Notes: generated by a model not told the origin, from the sequence alone. A DNA stretch of 64,000 nucleotides from Pseudomonas marginalis (GCF_001645105.1 NZ_LKEG01000036.1:353587-417586); one strand, 5' to 3'; shown: positions 18,090 through 27,751, counted from the stretch's first letter. Translations and numbers: made by a program.

Positions 18090-18669
18090 CGCGTTGCGCT
18101 GCTCGTTAGAAATACACGGCGGCGAGGCAGAGTTAAGCGCGGCGCGGCTTGATTCAGAGACTCTCAGGATCGCCAAAAAAGCATTTTGACTTGGCTGTAG
18201 AACAGTAGTTTCAGCTTGAAAAACACGAACTATGTCCCCAGTTGTGCCCCCAATTACGCTGAGTGTTCGAGCGATCGCGAATGGCGATTTCTGACGCGGA
18301 CCTACTTCGCTGGCATTCTGACAACGGTCGGACTGCAACAAGTCATGTTGTTTGGGATTTTAATCTGACGGACTGTGCCATACGGTGTAGGGGGGCAGGA
18401 AGTGTGTTGGCCGGACGGTTACTGTTCTGGTAACTCATCCACATATCTACCTTAAAAAAACGGCCAGTGAAGTTCGTAAAGTGGGACGAGTTGCACAATG
18501 TACTGCGCTGAATGATGCATTGAAGAGAGGGTCAGCATAAGGGCTGATCCGCATCCCGACCGACCCAAGTCAATACAGTAGCGAGGAATCCATAGCCTGA
18601 CGGAGTTGTGACCTGGTTGGAAATCGGTCACGAGTTGTCAACGGTGACTTGGATCCGTAAGCTACAGGC
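18090..18669. other. non-coding gap with regulator operator near its right end
   Basis: No credible gene is seen. The frames are short and broken. The right end carries a 26-bp palindrome (18607-18632) described separately, which belongs to the promoter of the TetR gene at 18670. Confidence 0.5.
18607..18632. promoter_or_regulatory. operator 1 of the efflux regulon (in front of tetR)
   Basis: TGTGACCT, 10-bp spacer, CGGTCACG. It is the most degenerate of four copies (six of eight arm positions pair) but has the same 8-10-8 layout. It lies 38 bp before the TetR start, so it would allow autoregulation. Confidence 0.6.
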
Positions 18670-19290
18670 ATGAACCAGCCATCCATTTTCTCGCCCGGCG
18701 TTCGGGGCCCAGCCGATCATGACATTCGAGATCAGATTGTCGCGGCGGCCAACGAACATTTCAGCCAGTACGGTTACAGCAAAACCACGGTTTCCGACCT
18801 GGCCAAGGCCGTCGGCTTTTCCAAGGCTTACATCTACAAATTCTTCGATTCCAAACAGGCGATCGGCGAAGCCATCTGCTCAAATTGCCTGGCGGAAATC
18901 GTTGCGGCGGTTGAACAGGCCATCAGTGTCGATGATATTTCGTCGACGGAGCGCTTTCGACGCTTGGTCAGGACCTTGATCTCCACAGGTGCAAGCCTGT
19001 TCTTTACCGATCGAAAGCTCTATGACATTGCCGCTCTTGCGGCGTCAGAAAGCTGGCCGAGCACACAAAATTACGACGCACAGATTAAACGTTTCGTTTT
19101 GCAGATCGTGCGTGAAGGGCGGGAAAGCGGCGAATTTGAACGCAAGACTCCATTGGATGAAACGGTAGATTCCATCCATTTTGCGCTGCGGCCTTTCGTC
19201 AACCCGTTGCTGCTGCAATACAATCTTGACTTCGTTGAGACAGCACCCACGCTCACCTCAAACCTGATATTGCGCAGCCTCATGCCGTGA
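18670..19290 (+). CDS. TetR/AcrR-family regulator of the FadL/RND efflux regulon
   Basis: 206 residues; helix-turn-helix TVSDLAKAVGFSKAYIYKFF at about 40-60, then a helical ligand-binding domain. It stands upstream of a FadL channel, an outer-membrane factor and an RND pump. All of these, and this gene, have the same palindrome in their promoters. I infer that it is the repressor of the set and of itself, released by a hydrophobic compound. The other TetR gene, at 26978, is a weaker candidate because the palindrome is not in front of it. Confidence 0.85.
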   Translation: MNQPSIFSPGVRGPADHDIRDQIVAAANEHFSQYGYSKTTVSDLAKAVGFSKAYIYKFFDSKQAIGEAICSNCLAEIVAAVEQAISVDDISSTERFRRLVRTLISTGASLFFTDRKLYDIAALAASESWPSTQNYDAQIKRFVLQIVREGRESGEFERKTPLDETVDSIHFALRPFVNPLLLQYNLDFVETAPTLTSNLILRSLMP

Positions 19291-19394
19291 TTCCAGGTTG
19301 CGCATTCTGCGCAGCCTTCATGTGAACGTCGAAAAAATACCTTTTCAGTTTCAGCCATTGCATCGAGCAGTGGCATACACGTTTTTGCCTGGGT

Positions 19395-19420
19395 TGTGAC
19401 CATTGACATAATTGGTCACA
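19395..19420. promoter_or_regulatory. operator 2 of the efflux regulon (in front of fadL-like gene)
   Basis: TGTGACCA, spacer TTGACATAAT, TGGTCACA: arms pair perfectly over 8 bp. The spacer contains a consensus -35 box TTGACA; TAAACA follows 16 nt later as a possible -10. Binding here would block RNA polymerase. The rest of the 319-bp gap between 19291 and 19609 holds no gene. Confidence 0.8.
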
Positions 19421-19609
19421 TGGCTAAACATGGCGCCTCAGTTTTGGCGGCACTGCCATGATTCAGCGCCGCTCTGTTAGTTGCGCGGCGATTGCCGGGT
19501 TTTTTGGGCGCGCCGGACTGTGGCCTTTTTACGTGATGCAAACGAACTGAAACCCATAAAAAAACTACGGCTAACCGGTTCTTTCCGGTGATCACGAAGA
19601 GTTCCAATA

Positions 19610-20881
19610 ATGATAAAAAACTTGTTCAAACGTCCACTTGGACTGGCTGTCGTGCTTGCTTCTTCTAATGTGCTGGCGAGCGGTTTTGCGCTCAACGAAC
19701 AGAGCATCAGCGGGATGGGCTCCGGGTTTGCCGGTCGCTCTTCTTCGGCTGAAGATGCGAGCACGGTCTTCGGTAATCCGGCGGGTATGGCTCGCTTGAA
19801 AAGCGAGCAGGTCAGCGTGGGCGGCGCGACGCTTTTCGCGAAGTCGGATATAAGCCAGACGCGCAGTACATTTGGCGGTCAAGAAGACGGCGACATGGTG
19901 CCAGTGACCACGGTACCGATGGGGTACTACGTCAAGCCTATTGATGAGCATTGGGCATTCGGTGTGGGGTTCTATGTGCCGTTTGGTCTGATGACCGATT
20001 ACGGCAGCGATTTTGCTGGCCGTTACTATGCCAACAAAAGTGAAGTCACGACCCTTACGTTTCAGCCCACGGTCAGCTATGCCTTTAACGATAAAGTATC
20101 GATCGGGTTTGGTCCTACCATCAACCGCATCAGCGGCGAGCTGTCCGGGATGGTGCCCAATCCGCTGAGCCCCGGTCGCAATGACGGCAAACTCAAAAGC
20201 ACTGGGGATGACACGGCTCTGGGTTTCAACGTGGGTATTTTGGTGCAGGCCACAGACCGAACCCGCCTGGGGATGACTTACCATTCCAAGGTCAGCTACC
20301 GCCTGGATGCCAAGACCAAGGTCACTGACGGTCTCTTTAGCGTGCTGGGGGTGAGTGGTCGCAGCTATGACGCTTCGCTGGCGGTGGATACTCCAGAGTC
20401 CGTGGACATGTCGTTGACTCATCAACTGGATGATGACTGGACCCTATACGCTGGGAGTACCTGGACGCGGTGGAGTCGCTTCAAGGAATTGACCAGCGAG
20501 ACCAAAGGGTTGCCTCCTTTGTTGAATGCTCAGCTAGGTTCCGTCACCGAAGAGCAGAACTGGCATGATACGTGGGCTCACGCGATCGGCGCGGCGTACA
20601 AGCTAAATGATCAGTGGGTGCTTCGTTCCGGCTTCTCGGTCGATCAGTCGCCCACCAATAACACCGATCGAGGGCCGCGCATTCCTACGGGCGACCGGAA
20701 AGTGTTCAGCGTCGGCGCAGGCTGGACCCCCGCAAACAACTTCACAATTGATGTTGCCTACTCTTATCTGTGGGAAGAGAGTGTTCAGATCAATCACGTC
20801 TCCGCGACCAGGGGCGCATACAGTTCCAAGTATAAAAACAGCGCGAGCGGTCTTGGAGCATCGGTCAGTTATCGGTTCTGA
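19610..20881 (+). CDS. FadL/TodX-family outer-membrane channel for hydrophobic compounds
   Basis: 423 residues: a signal peptide (cleavage near VLASGFA), then the FadL hatch start FALNEQSISGMGSGFAGRS and GNPAGMARL, followed by a beta-barrel ending in YRF. FadL proteins let fatty acids or aromatic hydrocarbons diffuse laterally through the outer membrane. It is controlled by operator 2 and is followed by a strong hairpin. Sharing a regulator with an RND pump suggests a compound that is both taken up and expelled. Confidence 0.88.
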   Translation: MIKNLFKRPLGLAVVLASSNVLASGFALNEQSISGMGSGFAGRSSSAEDASTVFGNPAGMARLKSEQVSVGGATLFAKSDISQTRSTFGGQEDGDMVPVTTVPMGYYVKPIDEHWAFGVGFYVPFGLMTDYGSDFAGRYYANKSEVTTLTFQPTVSYAFNDKVSIGFGPTINRISGELSGMVPNPLSPGRNDGKLKSTGDDTALGFNVGILVQATDRTRLGMTYHSKVSYRLDAKTKVTDGLFSVLGVSGRSYDASLAVDTPESVDMSLTHQLDDDWTLYAGSTWTRWSRFKELTSETKGLPPLLNAQLGSVTEEQNWHDTWAHAIGAAYKLNDQWVLRSGFSVDQSPTNNTDRGPRIPTGDRKVFSVGAGWTPANNFTIDVAYSYLWEESVQINHVSATRGAYSSKYKNSASGLGASVSYRF

Positions 20882-20903
20882 TTGGCTGCTGTTCCACACG
20901 CGG

Positions 20904-20921
20904 CCCTGCCGTACGGCAGGG
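20904..20921. terminator. palindromic terminator between fadL-like and nodT-like genes
   Basis: CCCTGCCGTACGGCAGGG is an 18-bp perfect palindrome between the convergent stop codons, followed by a T-rich run (GTTATTTAT) on the plus strand. Confidence 0.65.
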
Positions 20922-20929
20922 TCCGTTAT

Positions 20930-22390
20930 TTATCGAGTCGCCACCGGCTGGGGTTCAGGCGCTTGCCAGCCACCGCCGAGCGCTCTGAAGGCGGCGACCG
21001 CCGCCCGTGCCGATTCTGTTCGAGCTTGCGCACGAGCATCGGAAGACCGCAGCAGGGTCTCGTCGGCGTGCAGAACATCGATCAGGCTGGCTGTGCCCTT
21101 TTCATAGGCTGTGAACGATGATTGACGAGCCTGTGTCAGAGCGTCTTCGCCAGTGGTGAGGGTGGTGGCTTGAAGTTCCCGGTTCACTAGGGCGGAGAAG
21201 GCGTTTTCAACATCCTCGGTGGCACGCAGGACAGACTGGCGGTAAGCGGCCAGGGCTTCGGCTTCCTGCCCCTTTGCCTGGTCAATCTGTGCGTTTATGC
21301 GACCGAAGTCGAAAAGCCTCCAGCGCAGGCCCAAGACGCCTGCCGACTGGCTGGCACCGCCGGTAAACAGGTTGCCGCCGGATACGGCCGTGGCACTGCC
21401 GAGCAATGCGCTAAGTGAAAACTTCGGGTAGTACTCGGCGTTGGCCTCACCGATGCGTGCGTTGGAGGCCGCGAGGCGGCGCTCAGCCACAATCAGATCT
21501 GGCCGGCGGCGCAGCAAATCGGCGGGTGTTCCAGTGTTGTTCAGTTGTGGTGCCAGAGGAATCGTGCCCTGACTCGCCAATTGCGTTCGATGCGTGCCTG
21601 GAGGTGTGCCGAGGATCACATCAAGCGCATTCATGGCGGCATCCAGGCCGGTTTGCAGGGCCGGCACTGTCGCCTGGACTTGCGACAGCGCGCCCTCCGT
21701 TTGGCGAACCTCATAGCTGGCGGCGAGGCCTTTGCCATAGAGCAGTTGGACTTTTTCCAGCAATTGCTCCTGTGTTTTGACTTGTCGGTTTGCGATGTCC
21801 AGCCGGGCCTGCAATCCACGGATCGTGATGTAGATATCAGCCGTCTGCGCAGCGATGGCCAGGCGTGTGGCGGCAACGCCAGCCTCGGAGGCCTGGTACT
21901 CGGCCAGTGCGGCCTCGCGTCCACGTCGCAGGCCGCCAAATACATCCACCTCCCAGCTTGCATCAAGGTTGAGCTCGTAGGAACTTCCGTATCGATCAAA
22001 GCCAGGGGTTGAATTGAGCACTTGGCCGAGTGGCGTCTCGATTGACTGATAGGAACGCGCAGCCTGACCATTGATGTTTCCCGAGGGCAGTAAAGCGGCA
22101 TTCGCGGCGCCCAGTCCTGCGCGCGCTTGTGTGACTCGCGCCGCCGCTTGAGCCAGGTCCAGGTTCTGCGCAAGGGCTTTAGAGACGAAGTCGGCCAACT
22201 GTGGATCACCAAAGCCTTCCCACCACGCGACAAGACTCGCCTGCGCCGTAACAGGCCGCTGTTCAACAGCGGCCTGGCCCATATATCCACCGGAAAGCGG
22301 CGCGTCAGGACGCTGATAGTCCGGACCGACCGCGCAACCTGCTATCAGGCTGGCGCTCACCAAAAGAGCGAGGGGGTGAAGGGAGGGCAT
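20930..22390 (-). CDS. NodT/OprM-family outer-membrane efflux lipoprotein
   Basis: 486 residues from the ATG at 22390 (AAGGAA upstream). The lipobox LIAGC puts the lipidated Cys at 19, followed by AVGPDYQRP, the usual start of NodT-type outer-membrane factors. Two OEP repeats follow (for example LDASWEVDVFGGLRRGREAA and LRWRLFDFGRINAQID). These trimers form the exit duct of RND pumps. The gene is divergent from the fusion protein and pump genes, with an operator in each promoter, instead of being the third gene of their operon. Confidence 0.92.
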   Translation of the reverse strand: MPSLHPLALLVSASLIAGCAVGPDYQRPDAPLSGGYMGQAAVEQRPVTAQASLVAWWEGFGDPQLADFVSKALAQNLDLAQAAARVTQARAGLGAANAALLPSGNINGQAARSYQSIETPLGQVLNSTPGFDRYGSSYELNLDASWEVDVFGGLRRGREAALAEYQASEAGVAATRLAIAAQTADIYITIRGLQARLDIANRQVKTQEQLLEKVQLLYGKGLAASYEVRQTEGALSQVQATVPALQTGLDAAMNALDVILGTPPGTHRTQLASQGTIPLAPQLNNTGTPADLLRRRPDLIVAERRLAASNARIGEANAEYYPKFSLSALLGSATAVSGGNLFTGGASQSAGVLGLRWRLFDFGRINAQIDQAKGQEAEALAAYRQSVLRATEDVENAFSALVNRELQATTLTTGEDALTQARQSSFTAYEKGTASLIDVLHADETLLRSSDARAQARTESARAAVAAFRALGGGWQAPEPQPVATR

Positions 22391-22417
22391 TGAGATTCCT
22401 TGAATCGAATGTTGGTA

Positions 22418-22443
22418 TGTGACCATATTACTTAATGGTCACA
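22418..22443. promoter_or_regulatory. operator 3 of the efflux regulon (in front of nodT-like gene)
   Basis: TGTGACCA, spacer TATTACTTAA, TGGTCACA, perfect 8-bp arms. Read on the minus strand, TTGACA and TAATAT stand 16 nt apart with the operator over the spacer and -10, an obvious repression site. Confidence 0.8.
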
Positions 22444-22526
22444 TTCTGTCAATTGACACTATCGAGCCGCGGGCAGAGTCACCGATAACAGGCGCTCTTC
22501 GCGCTTTAAGGTTGGTGCACGATGAC

Positions 22527-22552
22527 TGTGACCGTTGACAATTATGGTCACA
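22527..22552. promoter_or_regulatory. operator 4 of the efflux regulon (in front of membrane fusion gene)
   Basis: TGTGACCG, spacer TTGACAATTA, TGGTCACA (7 of 8 arm pairs). As in operator 2, the spacer carries TTGACA, with TAAAAA 16 nt downstream. Confidence 0.8.
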
Positions 22553-22598
22553 GGTCTAAAAATATGATTTCCATCCTATTATTGAATCAAGGGAATCT

Positions 22599-23708
22599 AT
22601 GCGCCGGCTTCGACCTGTCCCTATTGCCGCTTGCTTGTTGCCTCTCGTCCTGACGGCGTGTGGTGACTCATCCACCGCTCAAGATCCGCGCACGCAAGCC
22701 CCTCTGGTGAGGTCGGCAGCGGTTCAGGGTTCCTCCGATATCTCGCGTTCTTTCACTGGGGTGGTCGCTGCCCGTACTCAGGGCGATTTGGGCTTTCGGG
22801 TGTCAGGCAAGATCCTAGAGCGTCTGGTTGACACCGGTCAGACCGTCAAGCGTGGCCAGCCGCTCATGCGCCTCGACCCGATTGACTTGGGTTTACAGGC
22901 GCGGGCACAGCAAGAGTCGGTTACCGGCGCTCGGGCCCGAGCCAAGCAGACCGCGGATGACGAAGCGCGCTACCGTGATCTGGTCGCAGCAGGCGCGGTC
23001 TCTGCATCGGCCTATGACCAGATTAAAGCGGCGGCGGATACCGCGAGGGCGCAACTGGGCGCTGCGCAGGCGCAGGCTGACGTGGCGCGCAATGCTTCGG
23101 GTTATGCGGTGCTGGTGGCGGATACCGACGGCGTCGTGGTGGAGACGCTCGCTGAGCCTGGGCAAGTCGTCAGTCCGGGGCAGCCGGTGGTTCGGCTCGC
23201 GAGGGCAGGGCAGCGCGAAGCGATCGTGCACCTGCCCGAGACCGTGCGCCCGGCAGCCGGGTCTTCCGCACAAGCGACACTTTATGGCAACACCACCGGT
23301 GCTGTTACCGCAAGGCTCAGGCTGCTGTCGGACTCGGCGGACCGTATGACTCGCACCTTCGAGGCGCGGTATGTGCTGGAGGGCGCACTGGCGAATGCAC
23401 CACTTGGTTCGACTGTCACGGTCAGGATTGCCGAAGGCGCGGCGCAGGGGCCGGTGTTGCAAGTACCCATCGCGGCGGTTTATGACCCCGGCAAGGGGAC
23501 GGGTGTGTGGGTCATCGCCGGTACACCGGCGAAAGTGAGTTGGCGGCCTGTGCAGGTCCTGGGTTTAAGCGACGATTCAGCACGCGTCGCAGGCGATCTC
23601 AAGGAAGGCGAGCCTGTTGTAGCTTTGGGCGCACACCTGCTGCGCGATGGCGAAGAGGTGCGGCTGGCTCAACAGGGTGACGTCAAGGTTGCGGGGACTC
23701 ATCCATGA
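22599..23708 (+). CDS. RND periplasmic membrane fusion lipoprotein
   Basis: 369 residues. The lipobox LTAC gives a lipidated Cys21. Then come the biotinyl-lipoyl-like half motif (GDLGFRVSGKILERLVDTGQ), a coiled-coil helical hairpin (about 95-150), the second lipoyl half (TDGVVVETLAEPGQVV) and the beta-barrel part. It links the inner-membrane pump to the outer-membrane duct. Its end overlaps the pump start by 4 bp, so the two are translated together. Confidence 0.92.
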   Translation: MRRLRPVPIAACLLPLVLTACGDSSTAQDPRTQAPLVRSAAVQGSSDISRSFTGVVAARTQGDLGFRVSGKILERLVDTGQTVKRGQPLMRLDPIDLGLQARAQQESVTGARARAKQTADDEARYRDLVAAGAVSASAYDQIKAAADTARAQLGAAQAQADVARNASGYAVLVADTDGVVVETLAEPGQVVSPGQPVVRLARAGQREAIVHLPETVRPAAGSSAQATLYGNTTGAVTARLRLLSDSADRMTRTFEARYVLEGALANAPLGSTVTVRIAEGAAQGPVLQVPIAAVYDPGKGTGVWVIAGTPAKVSWRPVQVLGLSDDSARVAGDLKEGEPVVALGAHLLRDGEEVRLAQQGDVKVAGTHP

Positions 23709-26700
23709 GCGAGGGTCGTTTCAACCTTTCGGCGCTCGCCGTACGCGAGCGCTCAATCACGGTATTTTTGATCTTCCTGATTGCCGTTGCGGGGATCCTG
23801 TCGTTCTTCCAGTTGGGGCGCGCGGAGGATCCTCCTTTTACGGTCAAGCAGTTGACGGTGATCACCGCGTGGCCGGGAGCGACTGCCCAGGAGATGCAGG
23901 ATCAGGTCGCCGAGCCGCTTGAAAAACGCCTGCAGGAGCTGAAGTGGTACGACCGCTCGGAAACCTATACCCGCCCAGGCCTGGCGTTCACGATGCTGTC
24001 ATTGTTGGATAGCACGCCGCCGTCGCAGGTGCAGGAGGCGTTCTATCAGGCGCGTAAAAAGCTCGATGATGAGGCGATCAAACTGCCGGTCGGTGTCATC
24101 GGGCCGATGGTCAACGACGAATTCTCGGACGTGACATTCGCCCTGTTTGCCCTGAAAGCCAAAGGTGAGCCACAGCGCCTGTTGGTGCGCGATGCCGAGT
24201 CGTTGCGCCAGCGCCTGTTGCATGTGCCGGGTGTGAAGAAGGTCAATATTATCGGGGAGCAACCCGAACGTATCTTTGTCTCGTTTTCCCATGATCGTCT
24301 GGCCACCCTGGGCGTATCGCCTCAGGACATCTTTGCCGCGCTGAACAATCAAAATGTGCTCACGCCCGCCGGCTCGATCGAAACCGAGGGGCCCCAAGTC
24401 TTCCTGCGCCTGGATGGCGCCTTCGACAAGTTGCAGAAGATTCGGGACACGCCTATTACGCTCCAGGGACGCACGCTCAAACTCTCTGATGTCGCGACGA
24501 TTGAACGTGGTTACGAAGATCCCAAGACCTTTCTCGTCCGTAACAACGGTGAAGATTCGTTGCTGCTGGGGATCGTGATGCGCGATGGCTGGAACGGGCT
24601 GGACCTCGGCAAGGCGCTGGATGCGGAGACGGTCAAGATCAACCAGGGTATGCCGCTGGGCATGGCGCTCACCAAAGTCACCGATCAAGCGGTCAATATC
24701 GATTCCGCCGTCGGCGAGTTCATGGTCAAGTTCTTCGTTGCACTGCTCGTGGTGATGCTGGTGTGCTTTCTCAGCATGGGCTGGCGTGTCGGCGTTGTGG
24801 TGGCGGCCGCTGTGCCGTTGACACTGGCCGTGGTGTTTGTGGTGATGGAAGCCACAGGGAAGAACTTTGACCGGATTACCCTCGGCTCATTGATTCTGGC
24901 GCTCGGCCTGCTGGTGGACGACGCCATCATTGCTATCGAAATGATGGTGGTGAAAATGGAAGAGGGCTACGACCGCATCAAGGCGTCCGCGTACGCCTGG
25001 AGTCATACGGCTGCGCCAATGCTGTCCGGTACGCTGGTGACGGCGATCGGCTTTATGCCCAATGGCTTCGCGCAGTCGACAGCCGGCGAGTACACCAGCA
25101 ACATGTTCTGGATTGTCGGCATCGCGCTCATCGCCTCCTGGGTGGTGGCCGTGGTCTTCACCCCGTATCTTGGCGTGAAGATGTTGCCGGACATCAAGAC
25201 GGTCGAAGGTGGCCACGCCGCCATCTACAACACCCGTCACTACAACCGCTTCCGCCGTGTGTTGACGCAGGTCATAGCGCGCAAATGGCTGGTGGCCCTT
25301 ACCGTTATCGCTTTGTTTGTGGTGTCGATCCTCGGCATGGGGCTGGTCAAGAAGCAGTTCTTCCCGACTTCGGACCGTCCTGAGGTGCTGATTGAGGTGC
25401 AAATGCCCTATGGCACCTCCATTGAGCAGACCAGCGCCACCACCGCCAAGATAGAGGCCTGGCTGCAACAGCAGGATGAGGCAAAAATCGTCACGGCCTA
25501 CATCGGGCAAGGTGCACCGCGCTTCTATCTGGCGATGGCACCGGAACTGCCGGATCCGTCATTCGCGAAAATCGTGGTGCTGACGGAGAGCCAGGAGGCT
25601 CGTGAAGCTCTCAAGTTCCGTCTCCGCGAGGCGGCTGCCGAAGGCCTTGCGCCAGAAGCGCGGGTCAGGGTCACGCAACTGGTGTTTGGTCCGTACTCAC
25701 CGTTCCCGGTCGCCTACCGGGTGATGGGGCCTGACCCGGTAAAACTTCGCGAAATCGCCAGCCAGGTGCAGGACGTGTTACAGGCCAGTCCGATGATGAG
25801 AACCGTCAACACCGACTGGGGCCCGCTGACGCCGACGTTGCATTTTACGCTGGATCAGGATCGTTTGCAGGCCGTGGGGTTGACGTCAAGCGCGGTTGCA
25901 CAGCAACTGCAGTTCCTGCTGGCGGGCGTACCGATCACGGCGGTTCGCGAGGACATTCGTTCGGTGCAGGTGGTCGGGCGTGCGGCGGGTGATATCCGCC
26001 TTGACCCCGCCAGGATCGAAGGCTTTACCCTGGTCGGCACGGCGGGTCAGCGGATCCCATTGTCTCAGGTAGGGGAAGTCGATGTACGCATGGAGGATCC
26101 GATCCTTCGCCGTCGTGACCGTACGCCGACCATCACCGTACGAGGCGACATTGCCGAGGATCTGCAGCCGCCGGATGTTTCGAGTGTGATTGTGAAGGAA
26201 CTCCAGCCGATCATCGACAAACTGCCGGATGGTTATCGGATCGAGCAAGCGGGTGCAATCGAGGAGTCGGGCAAGGCCGGTACGGCTATGTTGCCGCTGT
26301 TCCCGATCATGATTGCCATGACGCTGCTGGTCATCATTCTGCAGGTCCGTTCAATCTCCGCAATGATCATGGTGTTCCTCACCTCGCCGCTGGGGTTGAT
26401 TGGTGTAGTGCCGACCTTGTTACTGTTTCAACAACCCTTTGGTATCAACGCGCTGGTCGGGCTGATCGCCCTCTCGGGCATCCTGATGCGCAATACGCTG
26501 ATTCTGATCGGGCAAATCCACCACAACGAACAAGAAGGACTGGACCCTTTTCATGCGGTGGTCGAAGCCACGGTACAACGGGCCCGCCCGGTCTTGCTGA
26601 CAGCGATGGCGGCAATCCTGGCGTTCATCCCGCTGACCCATTCGGTCTTCTGGGGGACGCTGGCCTACACCCTGATCGGAGGCACGTTTGTCGGGACCAT

Positions 26701-26815
26701 TGTGACGCTGGTATTCCTGCCCGCGATGTACTCCATCTGGTTCAAGATCCGTCCAGAGCCTGCGAGCAGCACTCATACAGCGAAACCCACACAAGCATTT
26801 TCGACTGATAAATGA
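23705..26815 (+). CDS. RND-family multidrug/solvent efflux pump, inner-membrane subunit
   Basis: 1036 residues, full RND length with 12 predicted membrane segments and two large periplasmic loops. The TM4 proton-relay pair is seen in LGLLVDDAIIAIEMM. The early FQLGRAEDPPFTVK sequence (E-D-P) groups it with the TriC/MexK-like branch more than with MexB. It uses the proton gradient to expel compounds through the fusion protein and NodT-type duct. Substrate unknown; the FadL gene in the regulon hints at hydrophobic or aromatic molecules. Confidence 0.92.
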   Translation: MSEGRFNLSALAVRERSITVFLIFLIAVAGILSFFQLGRAEDPPFTVKQLTVITAWPGATAQEMQDQVAEPLEKRLQELKWYDRSETYTRPGLAFTMLSLLDSTPPSQVQEAFYQARKKLDDEAIKLPVGVIGPMVNDEFSDVTFALFALKAKGEPQRLLVRDAESLRQRLLHVPGVKKVNIIGEQPERIFVSFSHDRLATLGVSPQDIFAALNNQNVLTPAGSIETEGPQVFLRLDGAFDKLQKIRDTPITLQGRTLKLSDVATIERGYEDPKTFLVRNNGEDSLLLGIVMRDGWNGLDLGKALDAETVKINQGMPLGMALTKVTDQAVNIDSAVGEFMVKFFVALLVVMLVCFLSMGWRVGVVVAAAVPLTLAVVFVVMEATGKNFDRITLGSLILALGLLVDDAIIAIEMMVVKMEEGYDRIKASAYAWSHTAAPMLSGTLVTAIGFMPNGFAQSTAGEYTSNMFWIVGIALIASWVVAVVFTPYLGVKMLPDIKTVEGGHAAIYNTRHYNRFRRVLTQVIARKWLVALTVIALFVVSILGMGLVKKQFFPTSDRPEVLIEVQMPYGTSIEQTSATTAKIEAWLQQQDEAKIVTAYIGQGAPRFYLAMAPELPDPSFAKIVVLTESQEAREALKFRLREAAAEGLAPEARVRVTQLVFGPYSPFPVAYRVMGPDPVKLREIASQVQDVLQASPMMRTVNTDWGPLTPTLHFTLDQDRLQAVGLTSSAVAQQLQFLLAGVPITAVREDIRSVQVVGRAAGDIRLDPARIEGFTLVGTAGQRIPLSQVGEVDVRMEDPILRRRDRTPTITVRGDIAEDLQPPDVSSVIVKELQPIIDKLPDGYRIEQAGAIEESGKAGTAMLPLFPIMIAMTLLVIILQVRSISAMIMVFLTSPLGLIGVVPTLLLFQQPFGINALVGLIALSGILMRNTLILIGQIHHNEQEGLDPFHAVVEATVQRARPVLLTAMAAILAFIPLTHSVFWGTLAYTLIGGTFVGTIVTLVFLPAMYSIWFKIRPEPASSTHTAKPTQAFSTDK

Positions 26816-26825
26816 AGAGGGTTCA

Positions 26826-26948
26826 ATGAGTCATCTCAACGGTCAAAAGCGAATCGTAGTCACGGGCGTCGGCCTTGTCGGGCCGCTGGGGTGCGGCGTT
26901 AACGCGAGCGTGCTGTTCCGCCGCTGGTCGCCTGAGACTGAAGTGTGA
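26826..26948 (+). pseudogene. truncated beta-ketoacyl-ACP synthase start
   Basis: A 40-residue frame with a good ribosome site (GAAGAGG) begins MSHLNGQKRIVVTGVGLVGP and LGCGV, the standard N terminus of FabF-type ketosynthases, then turns to unrelated residues and stops. The remaining ~370 residues are missing, so this is the 5' stump of a deleted gene that followed the RND pump in the operon. Confidence 0.7.
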
Positions 26949-26977
26949 GGGCAGGTTGTGCCCAGGAGGCAGCACAG

Positions 26978-27547
26978 ATGAGTCGCTGTAAAGGCAGCAA
27001 GGCAGATGCGACGCGCGCTCTGATTTTGGACGCAGCGGCCAGGTTGTTTTCCAAATTTGGTGTAAACGAAGTCAGCATTGCCAGAATCATGGCTGAGATA
27101 GGCATGACCAATGGAGGGTTCTATAAGTACTTCGGTTCCAAGGAAATGCTCGCGGCTGAAGTCTGCCGTCTTTCGTTTCGCAAGACGCAAGGTATATGGG
27201 AGGCGCAAGCCGCGCGGGCTGGATTGGCCTCTGAAAACCCCTATCGATATTTGATTACTCAGTACCTTGATTCTGCTGAAGATGGCCGGTGTGCAATCGT
27301 TGCGTTCAGTCATGACGCGGTGGGCGCGCCCCCCGAGAAATTGTTTTTGAAATCCTATCGAGAGGGGACAAGGGTTTTGTTTGAAACTTTACTGAGTGTG
27401 GCCCGGGCGTCGGGGCCTGGGAGGACGAAGGAGCAACTGCTAGTCGACTTCTCTGCAATGCTCGGAACAGCGCTTCTGCGTCGGACTTTCGGGGTCGAGC
27501 AGTGGGTGCAGGAGATTGAGAGGGCTTTGCTGGATCAATTGGACTGA
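26978..27547 (+). CDS. TetR-family regulator
   Basis: 189 residues from the ATG at 26978, with AGGAGG 8-9 nt upstream; a GTG at 26945 would add 11 residues. Helix-turn-helix SIARIMAEIGMTNGGFYKYF, then a helical C-terminal domain. It lies 29 bp after the ketosynthase stump and may have belonged to the deleted genes. Its targets are not evident. Confidence 0.85.
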   Translation: MSRCKGSKADATRALILDAAARLFSKFGVNEVSIARIMAEIGMTNGGFYKYFGSKEMLAAEVCRLSFRKTQGIWEAQAARAGLASENPYRYLITQYLDSAEDGRCAIVAFSHDAVGAPPEKLFLKSYREGTRVLFETLLSVARASGPGRTKEQLLVDFSAMLGTALLRRTFGVEQWVQEIERALLDQLD

Positions 27548-27751
27548 TACTCCTAGACAGCGTGCTGATAACCCCTAAGCACTGCTAGCGGTTTGCCTGA
27601 AACAGCACGCGGGCTACATATCGCCAACACAAGTGAGAGGCCTTGCAGCCGCTATGGACGATGGCTCGATGACGTGATGTTCAAGTTTGAAGAAATCAAA
27701 GTGTCTCGCTGGGTGAGCGCCTGGAAGGCATGTCTGCTCAAATATATACAC

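Noticed and set aside
10971..18295. Identical 15-mer ATGGCGATTTCTGAC at 10971 and 18281 as possible island borders
   Set aside because: In 64 kb one or two such 15-bp matches are expected by chance; no integrase or other border feature is close.
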